From Marinihelvus fidelis (GTDB lineage Bacteria > Pseudomonadota > Gammaproteobacteria > Xanthomonadales > SZUA-36): a stretch of 64,000 bases of DNA. Below are positions 27,873 to 37,116 of this stretch, in pieces; positions within the stretch are counted from its first letter, which is position 1, and every line of letters starts with the position of its first letter. The position numbers and the translations under genes are program-made. A model generated the notes under the pieces. It was given only the letters and a program-made list of their open reading frames with translations. It made no database searches and was not told the origin of the DNA. The stretch covers positions 107,001 to 171,000 of the forward strand of contig NZ_VYXP01000007.1 of assembly GCF_008725655.1 (NCBI RefSeq), in the 5' to 3' direction.

Positions 27873-27948
27873 TGGTGCCGGCACCAAGATTCGAACTCGG
27901 GACCTACTGATTACAAATCAGTTGCTCTACCAACTGAGCTATACCGGC
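27873..27948 (-). tRNA. tRNA-Thr (anticodon UGU)
   Basis: 76 nt read on the minus strand from GCCGGTATAG to a genomically encoded CCA. The seven-base acceptor stem GCCGGTA pairs with TGCCGGC allowing one G-U or mismatch at its end. The anticodon loop TTTGTAA sits in an ACTGA/TCAGT stem, giving UGU. The T-arm TTCGAAT is present. It is very close to the E. coli threonine UGU tRNA in layout. Its 3' end faces the dehydrogenase region on the left. Confidence 0.96.
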
Positions 27949-28117
27949 ATCGGGGTATGACGCAGGCGGGGATTTTACCGAAAAACAGCGTCCTGTTTCA
28001 CTAAAACAGTGGTTTGCGCCAAGGCGAAGTTAAACGTTTAAAGTTCTGGTTGAAACTGCTTAAGTTTTATTGCAGTATTGTCCGCGGTTGGGGGGGTCCA
28101 GCTAAAAGGATGTTGCT

Positions 28118-28378
28118 TTGGGACTCGCTCGGCTGATGGAAAAGGGATTCCATTCGTTCGCCCGGACCGCCCGGTCCAGGCACACGGTCAGCTCGACCTG
28201 TTCCAGACTGATCTTCAAGGCATGGACGATTTCCGTGGTGATGCTGATGGCGTCACCCGCAATGGCCAATAATCCGGCGGCTCACCAGGGGCTTAATGGT
28301 TGGTTGGTCCTCGGTGTGATTACGACGGTGCTGGCCTCGGGCCTGTTCCTGCAGTCAACAACAAGGCGGATACGCTGA
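28118..28378 (+). CDS. Small exported or membrane protein of unknown function
   Basis: 86 aa from a TTG at 28118 with AAAAGGA seven bases upstream. The sequence has a basic N-terminus, a signal-peptide-like stretch (FKAWTISVVMLMASPAMAN), a short polar segment and a second hydrophobic helix (GWLVLGVITTVLASGLFL) ending in basic residues (TTRRIR). It lies between the tRNA gene and a good terminator, so a short dedicated transcript is likely. No family recognised; the start could instead be a later GTG or ATG. The rest of 27,949-28,472 holds a perfect palindrome TTAAACGTTTAA at 28030-28041. Confidence 0.45.
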   Translation: MGLARLMEKGFHSFARTARSRHTVSSTCSRLIFKAWTISVVMLMASPAMANNPAAHQGLNGWLVLGVITTVLASGLFLQSTTRRIR

Positions 28379-28433
28379 TCCAGAGAGAGCCAGGGGTTCG
28401 CTTACAACGTAGAAAAATAATAAGAAGGAGTGC

Positions 28434-28457
28434 GCCCGGCTTGCCGGGCTTTTTTTT
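28434..28457 (+). terminator. Rho-independent terminator
   Basis: GCCCGG-CTTG-CCGGGC stem followed by eight T residues (28450-28457). It ends the short transcription unit containing the small exported protein. The HAD gene begins 15 bases later with its own TATAAT. Confidence 0.9.
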
Positions 28458-28460
28458 GCC

Positions 28461-28466
28461 TATAAT
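28461..28466 (+). promoter_or_regulatory. Consensus -10 (TATAAT) six bases before the HAD gene
   Basis: TATAAT at 28461-28466 is followed by six bases and the ATG at 28473. No ribosome site fits between. Initiation at the standard distance would begin at the ATG, giving a leaderless mRNA. The -35 would have to overlap the preceding terminator hairpin. Confidence 0.5.
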
Positions 28467-28472
28467 CCGCCG

Positions 28473-29126
28473 ATGACCATTGGCGCACTATTCGATTGGG
28501 ACGGGGTCGTCATCGACTCTTCCGTCCAGCACGAGAAAAGCTGGGAGCGGCTGGCCGACGAGGCCGGCCTGGATCTGCCGGCGGATCACTTCAAACGTGG
28601 CTTCGGCATGAAGAACGAAGTCATCATTCCCGGCATCCTGGGCTGGACCGAGGACGCTGACGAAATCCGGCGTCTCTCGCTGCGCAAGGAAGCCCTGTAC
28701 CGCGAAATTGTTCGCGAGGACGGCATCGAGACGCTGCCCGGCGTGCGCGAACTGCTGGCCATGCTGCGCGACCATGGCGTGCCGTGCTCGGTGGCATCGT
28801 CAACGCACCGCGAGAATATCGAAACCGCTTTCGACGTGCTGGGCATCCGCGAGTTTTTCTCCGCCGTGATCACGTCGGAAGATGTGTCGCAGGGCAAGCC
28901 CGACCCCGAAGTGTTCGAGAAAAGCGCCGCCGCACTCGGTTGCGAACCACACCACTGTGTCGTGTTCGAAGACGCACACGTGGGCATCGACGCCGGCCTG
29001 GGCGCCGGCGCCAGGGTCATCGCCGTGGCCACCACCCACCCGATCGAGACCCTGGGTGACGCCGACGTGGCGGTCGAATCACTCAGCGAGGTCGACTGGG
29101 CCATGGTGAAAGCGCTTTTTGATTAA
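28473..29126 (+). CDS. HAD-superfamily sugar phosphatase/phosphomutase-like protein
   Basis: 217 aa. HAD motif I is FDWDGVVIDSS (WDG in place of the usual DxDG), motif II is VASSTHRE, motif III is the lysine in SQGKPDPEVF, and motif IV is FEDAHVGIDAG. The layout is that of beta-phosphoglucomutase and related sugar-phosphate phosphatases. The first aspartate is kept, so it should be active. It lies just upstream of the arabinose operon but has its own promoter-like element. The substrate is not identified. Confidence 0.88.
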   Translation: MTIGALFDWDGVVIDSSVQHEKSWERLADEAGLDLPADHFKRGFGMKNEVIIPGILGWTEDADEIRRLSLRKEALYREIVREDGIETLPGVRELLAMLRDHGVPCSVASSTHRENIETAFDVLGIREFFSAVITSEDVSQGKPDPEVFEKSAAALGCEPHHCVVFEDAHVGIDAGLGAGARVIAVATTHPIETLGDADVAVESLSEVDWAMVKALFD

Positions 29127-29129
29127 TCG

Positions 29130-29177
29130 GTATGATTTGTCATACTTATCGTAATTAGCGCTCCGCATCACTATAAT
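29130..29177 (+). promoter_or_regulatory. Promoter/operator of the arabinose kinase operon
   Basis: A palindrome GTATGA-TTTG-TCATAC lies at 29130-29145 and a TTTGTCATACTTATCG site at 29136-29151. A consensus -10 TATAAT follows at 29172-29177, about 110 bases before the kinase start. The site matches 13 of 16 positions of one at the receptor promoter (51835-51850, other strand). It is therefore a candidate operator for the GntR regulator at 51021. Confidence 0.5.
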
Positions 29178-29289
29178 CAGGCCCTGAAATTTGATGGTCC
29201 GGGCGCACCCGCACCCGCGGGCGTGACGTCACGGAGCCATCTCCCGCCCCTTTGCGGCGGTACAAGATTGCGGCATGCAACGAGGCAGA

Positions 29290-30879
29290 ATGAACGAGGC
29301 TCAACATATCGCCACGGGTCACGTGGTTTTTGGCTGTGAACTGGGTTCGACCCGAATCAAGTCGACGCTGATCACCCCCTGCGGAAAACCCCTCGGGTCC
29401 GGTGCCTTCGGCTGGGAAAACCAGCTGGACGATGGCATCTGGACGTACGACATGGACGCCGTGCTGAAGGGCCTGGCCACCAGCTATGCCGCGCTGGCCG
29501 AGGATGTCCGGAAGTCCCATGGTATGCCGTTGGAGCGAATCGGCGCGCTGGGGTTCAGCGCCATGATGCATGGCTACATTGCAACCGACGCGGCCGGCGA
29601 GTTGCTGGTTCCGTTCCGGACCTGGCGTAACAATTTCACCGGTGAGGCCTCCTCCGCACTCACTGACCTGTTCGGCTGGCCGATTCCACAACGCTGGAGC
29701 ATCGCCCACCTGTATCACGCCATCACCAGCGGCGAGGCGCATGTCGGCGACATCGCGCACATCACCACGCTGGCCGGCTGGGTGCATTGGAAGCTGACCG
29801 GCCAGTGGGCCATCGGCGTGGGTGATGCATCGGGCATGTTTCCCGTTGACCCGAAGACCGGGCAGTGGGACGCGTGGATGCTGGAAACATTCGACGCCCA
29901 TGTCGCCGACCGGGGCCTGGGCTGGTCGCTGGCGGATATCCTGCCCACGATTGTAAAGGTGGGAGAGGATGCCGGCACGCTGACCGAGCCAGGTGCGGCC
30001 CTGCTGGACACAAGTGGTGCCTTGCAGGCCGGCGCCGTGATGGCGCCGCCCGAAGGCGACGCCCAGACCGGCATGGTGGTGACCAACAGCGTGCGCCCGC
30101 GAACCGGGAACGTCTCGGCCGGCACGTCCGTGTTCGCCATGCTGGTGCTGGAGGAGCGGCTGTCATCGGTGCATCACGAGATCGACCTGGTGCTGACACC
30201 GGACGGCGAACTGGTCGGCATGGCGCATTCCAACAACTGCAGCTCGGATTTCGATGCCTGGGCGGGCCTGCTGGGCGAAGCGGCCGCGCTGCTTGGGGCC
30301 GATGTCGATGACGACAAACTGTTTTCCAAACTGATGCCGATGGCGTTGCAGGCCGATGCGGATGCGGGCGGGCTGCTGGCTTACGGCTACGTGTCCGGCG
30401 AACACATGACCGGCTTCAGCGAAGGCCGGCCGTTGTTCGTCCGCGCCCAGAACAGCCGGTTCACGCTGGCCAATTTTGTCCGCGCGCACCTGTTCTCGGC
30501 ACTGTGCGCGCTGCGCACCGGGATGAATGTGTTGACCGAGCGCGAGGGCGTGAAGGTCGAGGAACTGCGCGGACATGGCGGCTTCTTCAAGACCGAGGGC
30601 GTGGGCCAGCGCATGATGGCCGCGGCCACCAACACGCCCGTCAGCCTGCCGGACACCGCGGGTGAGGGCGGGGCCTGGGGGATGGCGCTGCTGGCGGCCT
30701 ACCTGCTACGCGATGACCGTGACCAGGCGCTGGCGGATTTCCTCGACCGGTTGATCGGCGACTCCATCGGCCCGGCCACTGCCCCGGACCCGGCAGACGT
30801 GGCTGGCTTCAACGACTACTTCAAACGACACACCGCTGCGCTGGCCGTTGAGGCGGCGGCGGTTGAGCACGTGGACTGA
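29290..30879 (+). CDS. FGGY-family carbohydrate kinase, probable L-ribulokinase
   Basis: 529 aa from ATG 29290 (GAGG just upstream; an in-frame ATG at 29275 is an alternative). Sugar kinase fold of the FGGY family: N-terminal phosphate loop GCELGSTRIKSTLI, a central substrate region GALGFSAMMHGY, and a C-terminal ATPase GHGGFFKTEGVGQRMMAAATN. It is a distant type, unlike enterobacterial AraB. Because araD and araA follow directly, phosphorylation of L-ribulose is the most economical assignment; xylulose is the alternative. First gene of the arabinose operon. Confidence 0.85.
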   Translation: MNEAQHIATGHVVFGCELGSTRIKSTLITPCGKPLGSGAFGWENQLDDGIWTYDMDAVLKGLATSYAALAEDVRKSHGMPLERIGALGFSAMMHGYIATDAAGELLVPFRTWRNNFTGEASSALTDLFGWPIPQRWSIAHLYHAITSGEAHVGDIAHITTLAGWVHWKLTGQWAIGVGDASGMFPVDPKTGQWDAWMLETFDAHVADRGLGWSLADILPTIVKVGEDAGTLTEPGAALLDTSGALQAGAVMAPPEGDAQTGMVVTNSVRPRTGNVSAGTSVFAMLVLEERLSSVHHEIDLVLTPDGELVGMAHSNNCSSDFDAWAGLLGEAAALLGADVDDDKLFSKLMPMALQADADAGGLLAYGYVSGEHMTGFSEGRPLFVRAQNSRFTLANFVRAHLFSALCALRTGMNVLTEREGVKVEELRGHGGFFKTEGVGQRMMAAATNTPVSLPDTAGEGGAWGMALLAAYLLRDDRDQALADFLDRLIGDSIGPATAPDPADVAGFNDYFKRHTAALAVEAAAVEHVD

Positions 30880-30886
30880 GCGACCC

Positions 30887-31579
30887 ATGAGTTACAGCGA
30901 CCTGAAAGAAGCGGCCTGGGCGGCCAACATGGAACTGAACGAACGTGGCCTGGTGTTGTACACCTGGGGCAATGTCTCGCAGATTGACCGCGATGCCGGT
31001 GTGCTGGCGATCAAGCCCAGCGGCGTGTCTTACGACAAGCTCACGGTGGATGACATGGTCGTCGTTGACCTGGACAACCAGGTCGTTGAGGGCAAGCTGA
31101 AGCCGTCCTCGGACACCCGCACGCACACGCACCTGTACCGGCATTTCGAAACCATCGGCGGCATCACGCACACGCATTCGACCCACGCCACGGCCTGGGC
31201 GCAGGCGCAGCAACCTATCCCGTGCTTCGGCACCACGCACGCGGATTACGCCTACGGCGAGATTCCGTGCACGGCGGTGATGCGCGACGAGCAGATCGAG
31301 CGCGACTACGAGGAAGAGACCGGCGTGCAGATCACCGAGGCCTTTGCCGGGCGCAACCCGGTGGAGACCCCGATGGTCATCGTCGCCGGCCACGCGCCCT
31401 TTACCTGGGGCAAGGACGCGGCGGAGTCGGTTTACAACGCGGTGGTGCTGGAGGAGGTCGCGCGCATGGCCCTGTACACCCGCATGATCGACCCGACGCG
31501 CGGGCCGCTGAAACAGGCCATCGTCGACAAGCACTACCTGCGCAAGCATGGCAAGAATTCCTATTACGGCCAGGGCTGA
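30887..31579 (+). CDS. araD: L-ribulose-5-phosphate 4-epimerase
   Basis: 230 aa class II aldolase-fold epimerase. Start ATG 30887, seven bases after the kinase stop. Zinc-binding histidines are in GGITHTHSTHATAWAQ, and GNVSQIDRDAG and KPSGVSYD match the family phosphate-binding motifs. It converts L-ribulose 5-phosphate to D-xylulose 5-phosphate, which enters the pentose phosphate pathway. Full family length. Confidence 0.94.
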   Translation: MSYSDLKEAAWAANMELNERGLVLYTWGNVSQIDRDAGVLAIKPSGVSYDKLTVDDMVVVDLDNQVVEGKLKPSSDTRTHTHLYRHFETIGGITHTHSTHATAWAQAQQPIPCFGTTHADYAYGEIPCTAVMRDEQIERDYEEETGVQITEAFAGRNPVETPMVIVAGHAPFTWGKDAAESVYNAVVLEEVARMALYTRMIDPTRGPLKQAIVDKHYLRKHGKNSYYGQG

Positions 31580-31615
31580 CGGCACTGGCGTACTGCATTC
31601 CGGAGAAAGACAGAC

Positions 31616-33121
31616 ATGAAGATTTACGGTGACAAGACCATCTGGTTCGTGACCGGCTCGCAACATCTTTACGGGCCGAAAGTCCTTGAGCAGGTGGCGA
31701 AGAACAGCCAGGCCATCGCCGACGGCCTGACGGCTTCCGAGCACGTGTCCGCAAAGGTCATCGCCAAAGAGGTGGTGAAGACACCGGGCGAGATCCACGC
31801 CATTTGCCGCGAGGCCAACAACGACCCGGATTGCGTCGGCCTGGTGCTGTGGATGCACACCTTCTCGCCGGCCAAGATGTGGATTGCCGGGCTGCGCGCG
31901 TTGAACAAGCCATGGATGCACTTGCACACCCAGTTTGGCGCCGAACTGCCTTGGGCCGACATCGACATGCACTACATGAACCTTAACCAGAGCGCCCACG
32001 GCGACCGGGAGTTCGGCCACATCGGCACGCGCCTGCGCATCGACCGCAAGGTGGTGGTCGGGCACTGGCAGACCGAGTCCGTGCAGCGGCAGATGGATGA
32101 CTGGATCCGCGCCGCGATGGGCTGGGACGAAGCGCAGAACCTGGTGGTGTCACGCTTCGGCGACAACATGCGCCAGGTCTCCGTCACCGACGGCGACAAG
32201 GTCTCGGCGCAGATCCAGTTCGGCTACGAGGTCAACGCCTGGGGCCTGGGCGACCTGGCGAAAGTGGTCGATGCCGTCAGTTCCGAGGACATTGACGCGC
32301 AGATCGAGGTTTACAAGGATGATTACGAGATCGACGCGTCCGTATTTGACGACACTGACAAGCTGGAATTGCTGCGAAACGAGGCGCGACTGGAACTGGG
32401 CATGGAGCGTTTCCTTTCCGAGCGCGGTTCCATGGCCTTCACTAACTGCTTCGAGAACCTGACCGGCCTGTCCGGCCTGCCGGGCCTGGCCACGCAGCGG
32501 CTGATGAGCCGCGGTTACGGTTACGGCGGTGAAGGCGACTGGAAGACCGCCGCCATGGTGCGCATCGTCAAAGTGATGTCGAAGGGCCGCGAGGGCGGCA
32601 CCAGTTTCATGGAAGACTACACCTACGATTTCGGTGCCACCGACCAGGTGCTGGGCGCGCACATGCTGGAGATCTGCCCGTCGATTGCCACCGAGCCGAA
32701 GGCGAAGGTCGACATCCAGCTGCACACCATCGGCATCAAGAAGGACATCGCGCGGCTGTTGTTCTCCGGCGCCACGGGCCCGGCCATGAACATCTCCAAG
32801 ATCGACCTGGGCACGCGCTTTCGTATCGTGGTCAACGAACTGGACACCGTCGAGGCGCCGGCCGAGATGCCGAACCTGCCGGTGGCCAAGGCGCTGTGGG
32901 TGCCGCGCCCGAACCTGGAAGTGTCCGGTGCGTGCTGGATTCACGCCGGCGCCGCGCACCACAGCTGTTACACGCAGGGCATCACCCTGGAGCAGCTGGA
33001 GGACTTTGCCGAGATTGCCGGGGTCGAGCTGGTGGTGATCGGCGCCGACACCAACGTGCGCGAGTTCAAGAAGGAACTGCGGCACAACGCGGTGTACTAC
33101 CACCTGGAGAACGGTGTTTAA
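31616..33121 (+). CDS. araA: L-arabinose isomerase
   Basis: 501 aa, full length for the family. It starts [20 protein letters not shown], a diagnostic AraA opening, and keeps the catalytic regions ([27 protein letters not shown], and the late histidine in [10 protein letters not shown]). It interconverts L-arabinose and L-ribulose with a divalent metal in the cytoplasm. It lies 36 bases after araD with GGAGAAAGA upstream, and its stop is overlapped by the next gene's GTG. Confidence 0.97.
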   Translation: MKIYGDKTIWFVTGSQHLYGPKVLEQVAKNSQAIADGLTASEHVSAKVIAKEVVKTPGEIHAICREANNDPDCVGLVLWMHTFSPAKMWIAGLRALNKPWMHLHTQFGAELPWADIDMHYMNLNQSAHGDREFGHIGTRLRIDRKVVVGHWQTESVQRQMDDWIRAAMGWDEAQNLVVSRFGDNMRQVSVTDGDKVSAQIQFGYEVNAWGLGDLAKVVDAVSSEDIDAQIEVYKDDYEIDASVFDDTDKLELLRNEARLELGMERFLSERGSMAFTNCFENLTGLSGLPGLATQRLMSRGYGYGGEGDWKTAAMVRIVKVMSKGREGGTSFMEDYTYDFGATDQVLGAHMLEICPSIATEPKAKVDIQLHTIGIKKDIARLLFSGATGPAMNISKIDLGTRFRIVVNELDTVEAPAEMPNLPVAKALWVPRPNLEVSGACWIHAGAAHHSCYTQGITLEQLEDFAEIAGVELVVIGADTNVREFKKELRHNAVYYHLENGV

Positions 33122-34796
33122 ACACCGCGCTGAGCGTACGAAACCCAATGTGCCAGGCCGCCCGGCCTGGCCCGGTCGCCTGTTGACGGCCCTGGTGGCC
33201 GTGCTGGCTGCGGGCAGTACGACCGCCCAGTTCACCGACGTCACCGTCCACGACCCGTCCATCGTCAAGGTGGACGACACGTACTACATCTTCGGCTCGC
33301 ACCTGGCCGCGGCCAGGTCCACCGACCTGGTGCACTGGACCCGTTTCGCCGAGGGCGTGAACCCCGGCAACCCGCTGTTCGTGAACCCGGTGACCGAGTT
33401 GCAGGACCTGTTCGACTGGTCCGGCACGGTGGGGCTCTGGGCCAACGACGTGCGGCAGCTGGATGACGGCCGCTTCTACATGTACCCAAACCTGTCGGCC
33501 AACACCGAGCCGCGGGCATCGCTGTCACTGGCCATCGCCGATGACATCGAGGGGCCGTACACCTACCAGGAAATCTTCCTGCAGTCCGGCATGTGGGGCG
33601 AGATCAGCGAGGACGGCGAGAACATCTACGAGCCGCGCGACCACCCCAATACCATTGATCCGCACGTGTTCTACGACCGTTCCGGCGAGCTGTGGATGGT
33701 CTACGGCTCGTATTCCGGTGGCATTTTCATCATGCGCATGGACCCGGTGACCGGCCTGCCCGCGCCCGGCCAGGGTTACGGCAAGCACCTGTGGGGCGGC
33801 AACCATGCCCGCATCGAGGGGCCGTTCATGCTCTACAGCTGGGACACCGGCTATTACTACCTGTTCGTCACCTTCGGTGGGCTGGACGCCGTAGGCGGCT
33901 ACAACATGCGCGTCGCCCGGTCACGGCGCCCGGATGGTCCTTTCCTGGACGCGCTCGGCAACGACATGGCCGAGGTGAAGTCCGATCCGTCGCTGCCACT
34001 GTTCGATGATGAAAGCATTGAGCCTTTCGGCCAGAAGCTTATGGGCAACTTCCGGTTCCGCCGCAAGGACGGCGAACCGGGTGCCGGCAGCGGGCATGGC
34101 TATGTCTCGCCCGGGCACAATTCCGCGATTTACGAACCCGCGCTGGATAAATATTTCCTGGTCTTCCACACCCGCTTCCCCAACCAGGGCGAGTTTCACC
34201 AGGTGCGCGTGCACGAGTTCTTCCTGAACGCTGACGGCTGGCCGGTGGTCGCCCCGCATCGTTACCTGCCGGAGAGCGGGCCGGGTTCGCTCGGTTTCGG
34301 GGCGGGAGACGCTTCGCTGACGAGTTTCCCGCCGCGCAAGGGGCTGGCCGACCCGTGGGAGCAGGGCGCCTGTGTCCGGGCGATGCACTGCAAGCCGGCA
34401 CCCGCACGTAGCGCGGCTGAACTGGCCGGTGACTACAAGTTCATCAACCACGGCAAGGCGATTTCTGCGGCCATTGTCGAGTCGACGCTGCTGGTACTGA
34501 ATGCCGATGGCTCGCTCGGCGGCGCCCACACCGGCCGTTGGGCCAGCCAGCCCGGGGAGCGGCTGGTGCTGGACCTCGATGAGGTTGGCCTGTTCCAGGG
34601 CGTGGTCTCGCGCGGCTGGAATGAAACGGCCGACCAGTACGTGATGACCTTCACGGCACAGTCCGTGGAAGGCATTTCCGTGTGGGGCAGCCGCATCGAA
34701 TACGAAGGTGGTGAATCGAATAACCAGCCGAGCGCGGCCGGGGTCACTCGACCGACCCCCGCTGTACTCGGCCACAAGAGGCTCAAACAACAATGA
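33114..34796 (+). CDS. Exported GH43 arabinanase-like enzyme with C-terminal domain
   Basis: 560 aa from GTG 33114, overlapping the araA stop by eight bases. A signal peptide follows a basic N-region ([19 protein letters not shown]). The GH43 five-blade domain covers about residues 40-400. Catalytic residues are the base D47 (VHDPSI), the second aspartate in [10 protein letters not shown], and the acid glutamate in [11 protein letters not shown]-terminal domain (about 430-545, starting [12 protein letters not shown]) is of the type found in endo-arabinanases. It likely cuts alpha-1,5-L-arabinan in the periplasm or outside. Overlaps the symporter start by four bases. Confidence 0.88.
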   Translation: MFKHRAERTKPNVPGRPAWPGRLLTALVAVLAAGSTTAQFTDVTVHDPSIVKVDDTYYIFGSHLAAARSTDLVHWTRFAEGVNPGNPLFVNPVTELQDLFDWSGTVGLWANDVRQLDDGRFYMYPNLSANTEPRASLSLAIADDIEGPYTYQEIFLQSGMWGEISEDGENIYEPRDHPNTIDPHVFYDRSGELWMVYGSYSGGIFIMRMDPVTGLPAPGQGYGKHLWGGNHARIEGPFMLYSWDTGYYYLFVTFGGLDAVGGYNMRVARSRRPDGPFLDALGNDMAEVKSDPSLPLFDDESIEPFGQKLMGNFRFRRKDGEPGAGSGHGYVSPGHNSAIYEPALDKYFLVFHTRFPNQGEFHQVRVHEFFLNADGWPVVAPHRYLPESGPGSLGFGAGDASLTSFPPRKGLADPWEQGACVRAMHCKPAPARSAAELAGDYKFINHGKAISAAIVESTLLVLNADGSLGGAHTGRWASQPGERLVLDLDEVGLFQGVVSRGWNETADQYVMTFTAQSVEGISVWGSRIEYEGGESNNQPSAAGVTRPTPAVLGHKRLKQQ

Positions 34797-36175
34797 AGAC
34801 ACAAAAACTGACCGTGATCGAGAAGATCGGTTTCGGCGCCGGCGACATGGCCGTGAACGTGGTGATCTCGTCGATGTTCCTGATCGTCTCGTTCTTCTAC
34901 ACCGATATCTTCGGCCTCAAACCTGCGCACATGGGCATCCTTTTCCTGGCCACACGCCTGATCGACGCGTTCACCGACCCGATGATGGGCATGCTCACCG
35001 ACCGCTGGAAGTCCGAACGCTTCGGCCGCTTTCGGCCGTACTTCCTGTACCTGTCAGTGCCGTTCGGCATTTCCGTTTTCCTGATGTTCACCACCCCGGA
35101 CTGGGACTACGGCGCCAAACTGGTGTGGGCCTACGCCACCTACATCCTGGTCACGCTGATGTTCACCTCGGTGACCATTCCGTACATCTCACTGATCGGC
35201 GTGCTGACGGCCGACCCGCAGGAGCGCCTGTCCGCCAACGGTTACCGGCTGTTTTTCGCCAAGATCGCGGCGCTGATGGTCACCAGCGCGGTGCCGGTGC
35301 TGGCGGCGGCCTGGGGTGGTGATGACCTGGCGCGTGGCTACCAGCTGGCCATGGGCCTGATGGCCGGTATCGGCACGCTGATGTTCCTGTTCTGTTTCGC
35401 GACCACCACCGAGCGCGTGGAGCACGAGGTGGAGACCAAGCCTTTCGGCGAACAGGTGCGACTGCTGTTTCGCAATGACCAATGGCTGATTCTCTGCGGC
35501 GTGTGTCTGACCGGCACGCTGGGCTACGTGATCCGCGGCTCCGTGGCGGCCTACTACGCCAAGTACTACCTGGCCGGCGACGAGAAGATTATCTCCGCGT
35601 TCCTGACCACCGGCGTGGTGGCGGCCATCCTGGCGATGATCGCGTCCACGTGGATCACCAAGCGGTATTGCAAGGTGCAGCTGTTCCGCTGGAGCCAGCT
35701 GGCGGTCGGCGTGCTGAGTGTCGTGCTGTACTTCGCCGTCGGTGGGCCGGACGACATCATGTTGGCCTTCATGCTGTATTTCCTGCTGTCGTTCGTCGTC
35801 GACCTGCACGCGCCGGTGTTCTGGTCGGCGATCGCCGAGGCGGTCGATTACGGCCAGGCCAAGACCGGCAAGCGTGTTTCCGGCCTGGCGTTCGGCGGCA
35901 TCTCGTTTTTCCAGAAGGCCGGCATGGGCCTGGCCGGCTTCGTGGTCGGCATGCTGCTGACGTTCTACGGTTTCGAGGCCAATGTCGAGCAAACCGAACG
36001 CTCACTCGCCGGTATCGCGCTGATGCTGTCGATCATCCCCGCCGTTTTCCACGTGGCGATGGGTCTGCTGATGTTCGGCTACCGCATCACCGACAAGTAC
36101 TACAACGACATGAAGTCCAAAGGCCTGATCGAAGACGAGGCGCCGGAGTACATCACGGAGATGCCGCCATCATGA
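34793..36175 (+). CDS. GPH-family sugar:cation symporter
   Basis: 460 aa, twelve predicted helices, MFS_2 type. Beginning TVIEKIGFGAGDMAVNVVISSMFLIVSFFYTDIFG, and the DRWKSERFGRFRPY loop, are characteristic of the glycoside-pentoside-hexuronide family. It probably brings arabinose or short arabino-oligosaccharides across the inner membrane. Both ends overlap the flanking GH43 genes by four bases (ATGA), so the three are translationally coupled. Confidence 0.92.
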   Translation: MKTQKLTVIEKIGFGAGDMAVNVVISSMFLIVSFFYTDIFGLKPAHMGILFLATRLIDAFTDPMMGMLTDRWKSERFGRFRPYFLYLSVPFGISVFLMFTTPDWDYGAKLVWAYATYILVTLMFTSVTIPYISLIGVLTADPQERLSANGYRLFFAKIAALMVTSAVPVLAAAWGGDDLARGYQLAMGLMAGIGTLMFLFCFATTTERVEHEVETKPFGEQVRLLFRNDQWLILCGVCLTGTLGYVIRGSVAAYYAKYYLAGDEKIISAFLTTGVVAAILAMIASTWITKRYCKVQLFRWSQLAVGVLSVVLYFAVGGPDDIMLAFMLYFLLSFVVDLHAPVFWSAIAEAVDYGQAKTGKRVSGLAFGGISFFQKAGMGLAGFVVGMLLTFYGFEANVEQTERSLAGIALMLSIIPAVFHVAMGLLMFGYRITDKYYNDMKSKGLIEDEAPEYITEMPPS

Positions 36176-37116
36176 ACAAGCTCGAACCACTGATCCCGCA
36201 ACGCGCGGACCCGTACATCCACAGGCACACTGACGGCTGGTACTACTTCACGGCCTCGGTACCGGCCTACGACGGCATCGAACTGCGCCGCGCGCGCACC
36301 ATCGCCGGGCTGGCGGAAGCTGACACCGTGATGGTCTGGCGCAAGCCCGATGAAGGCCCGTACAGCGATCTCATCTGGGCGCCCGAAATTCACTTCAACC
36401 AGGGTGCCTGGTACGTGTATTTCGCCGCCGCGCCGTCGCGCGAGATCAAGGACGACCTGTTCCAGCATCGCATGTACGCGATCTCGACGCCGGCGGATAA
36501 CCCGCTGGAAGGCGAGTGGACCTTCGAGGGCCGGATCGAGACCGGCATGGACACGTTCTGCCTGGACGCGACCACGTTTACCCACAACGGCGTGCTGTAT
36601 TACCTGTGGGCGCAGAAAGAGAGCGGCATCCGCGGCAATTCCAACCTGTACATCGCACCGATGGCCGACCCGGTGACCCTGGCCGGCCCACCCGTGCGCC
36701 TGACCATTCCCGAGTACGACTGGGAAATTCAGGGTTTCTGGGTGAACGAGGGCCCGGCGGTGGTGAAACACGGCGGCCGCATCTTTATCACCTACTCGGC
36801 CAGCGCCACCGACGAGCGTTATGCCATGGGCCTGCTGTGGGCTGATACGGAAGCTGACCTTCTGGACCCGGCGAGCTGGTCGAAATCTCCGGAACCGGTA
36901 CTGACCAGCAGCCCGGATAACGATATCTTCGGCCCCGGTCACAACAGCTTCACCGTGGCCGAGGACGGCGAAACCGACATGCTGGTCTACCATGCCCGCA
37001 CCTACACCGAGATTGAGGGCGACCCGCTGTGGAACCCGGACCGGCACACCTTCGTGAAGCCGCTACGCTGGGGTGAGGACGGCATGCCGATCTTTGGCGA
37101 CGCGGCCTTCGCATGA
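36172..37116 (+). CDS. Cytoplasmic GH43 alpha-L-arabinofuranosidase-like enzyme
   Basis: 314 aa from ATG 36172, overlapping the symporter stop. There is no signal peptide. GH43 catalytic motifs are present: RADPYIHRH (base), CLDATTFTHNG (second Asp) and VNEGPAVVKHGG (acid). It is closely similar in motifs and order to the exported enzyme at 40763-41770. Lacking export and placed directly behind a symporter, it likely trims imported arabino-oligosaccharides to arabinose. An upstream extension of the frame lies inside the symporter and is not real. Confidence 0.87.
   Translation: MNKLEPLIPQRADPYIHRHTDGWYYFTASVPAYDGIELRRARTIAGLAEADTVMVWRKPDEGPYSDLIWAPEIHFNQGAWYVYFAAAPSREIKDDLFQHRMYAISTPADNPLEGEWTFEGRIETGMDTFCLDATTFTHNGVLYYLWAQKESGIRGNSNLYIAPMADPVTLAGPPVRLTIPEYDWEIQGFWVNEGPAVVKHGGRIFITYSASATDERYAMGLLWADTEADLLDPASWSKSPEPVLTSSPDNDIFGPGHNSFTVAEDGETDMLVYHARTYTEIEGDPLWNPDRHTFVKPLRWGEDGMPIFGDAAFA

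Noticed and set aside
23058-27948. Integrative element using tRNA-Thr as attachment site
   Set aside because: No integrase and no visible copy of the tRNA 3' end at the other side of the AT-shifted genes.
35482-36171. N-terminal extension of the cytoplasmic GH43 gene
   Set aside because: It overlaps the symporter in another frame and is not GH43-like; the ATG at 36172 overlaps the symporter stop as expected.
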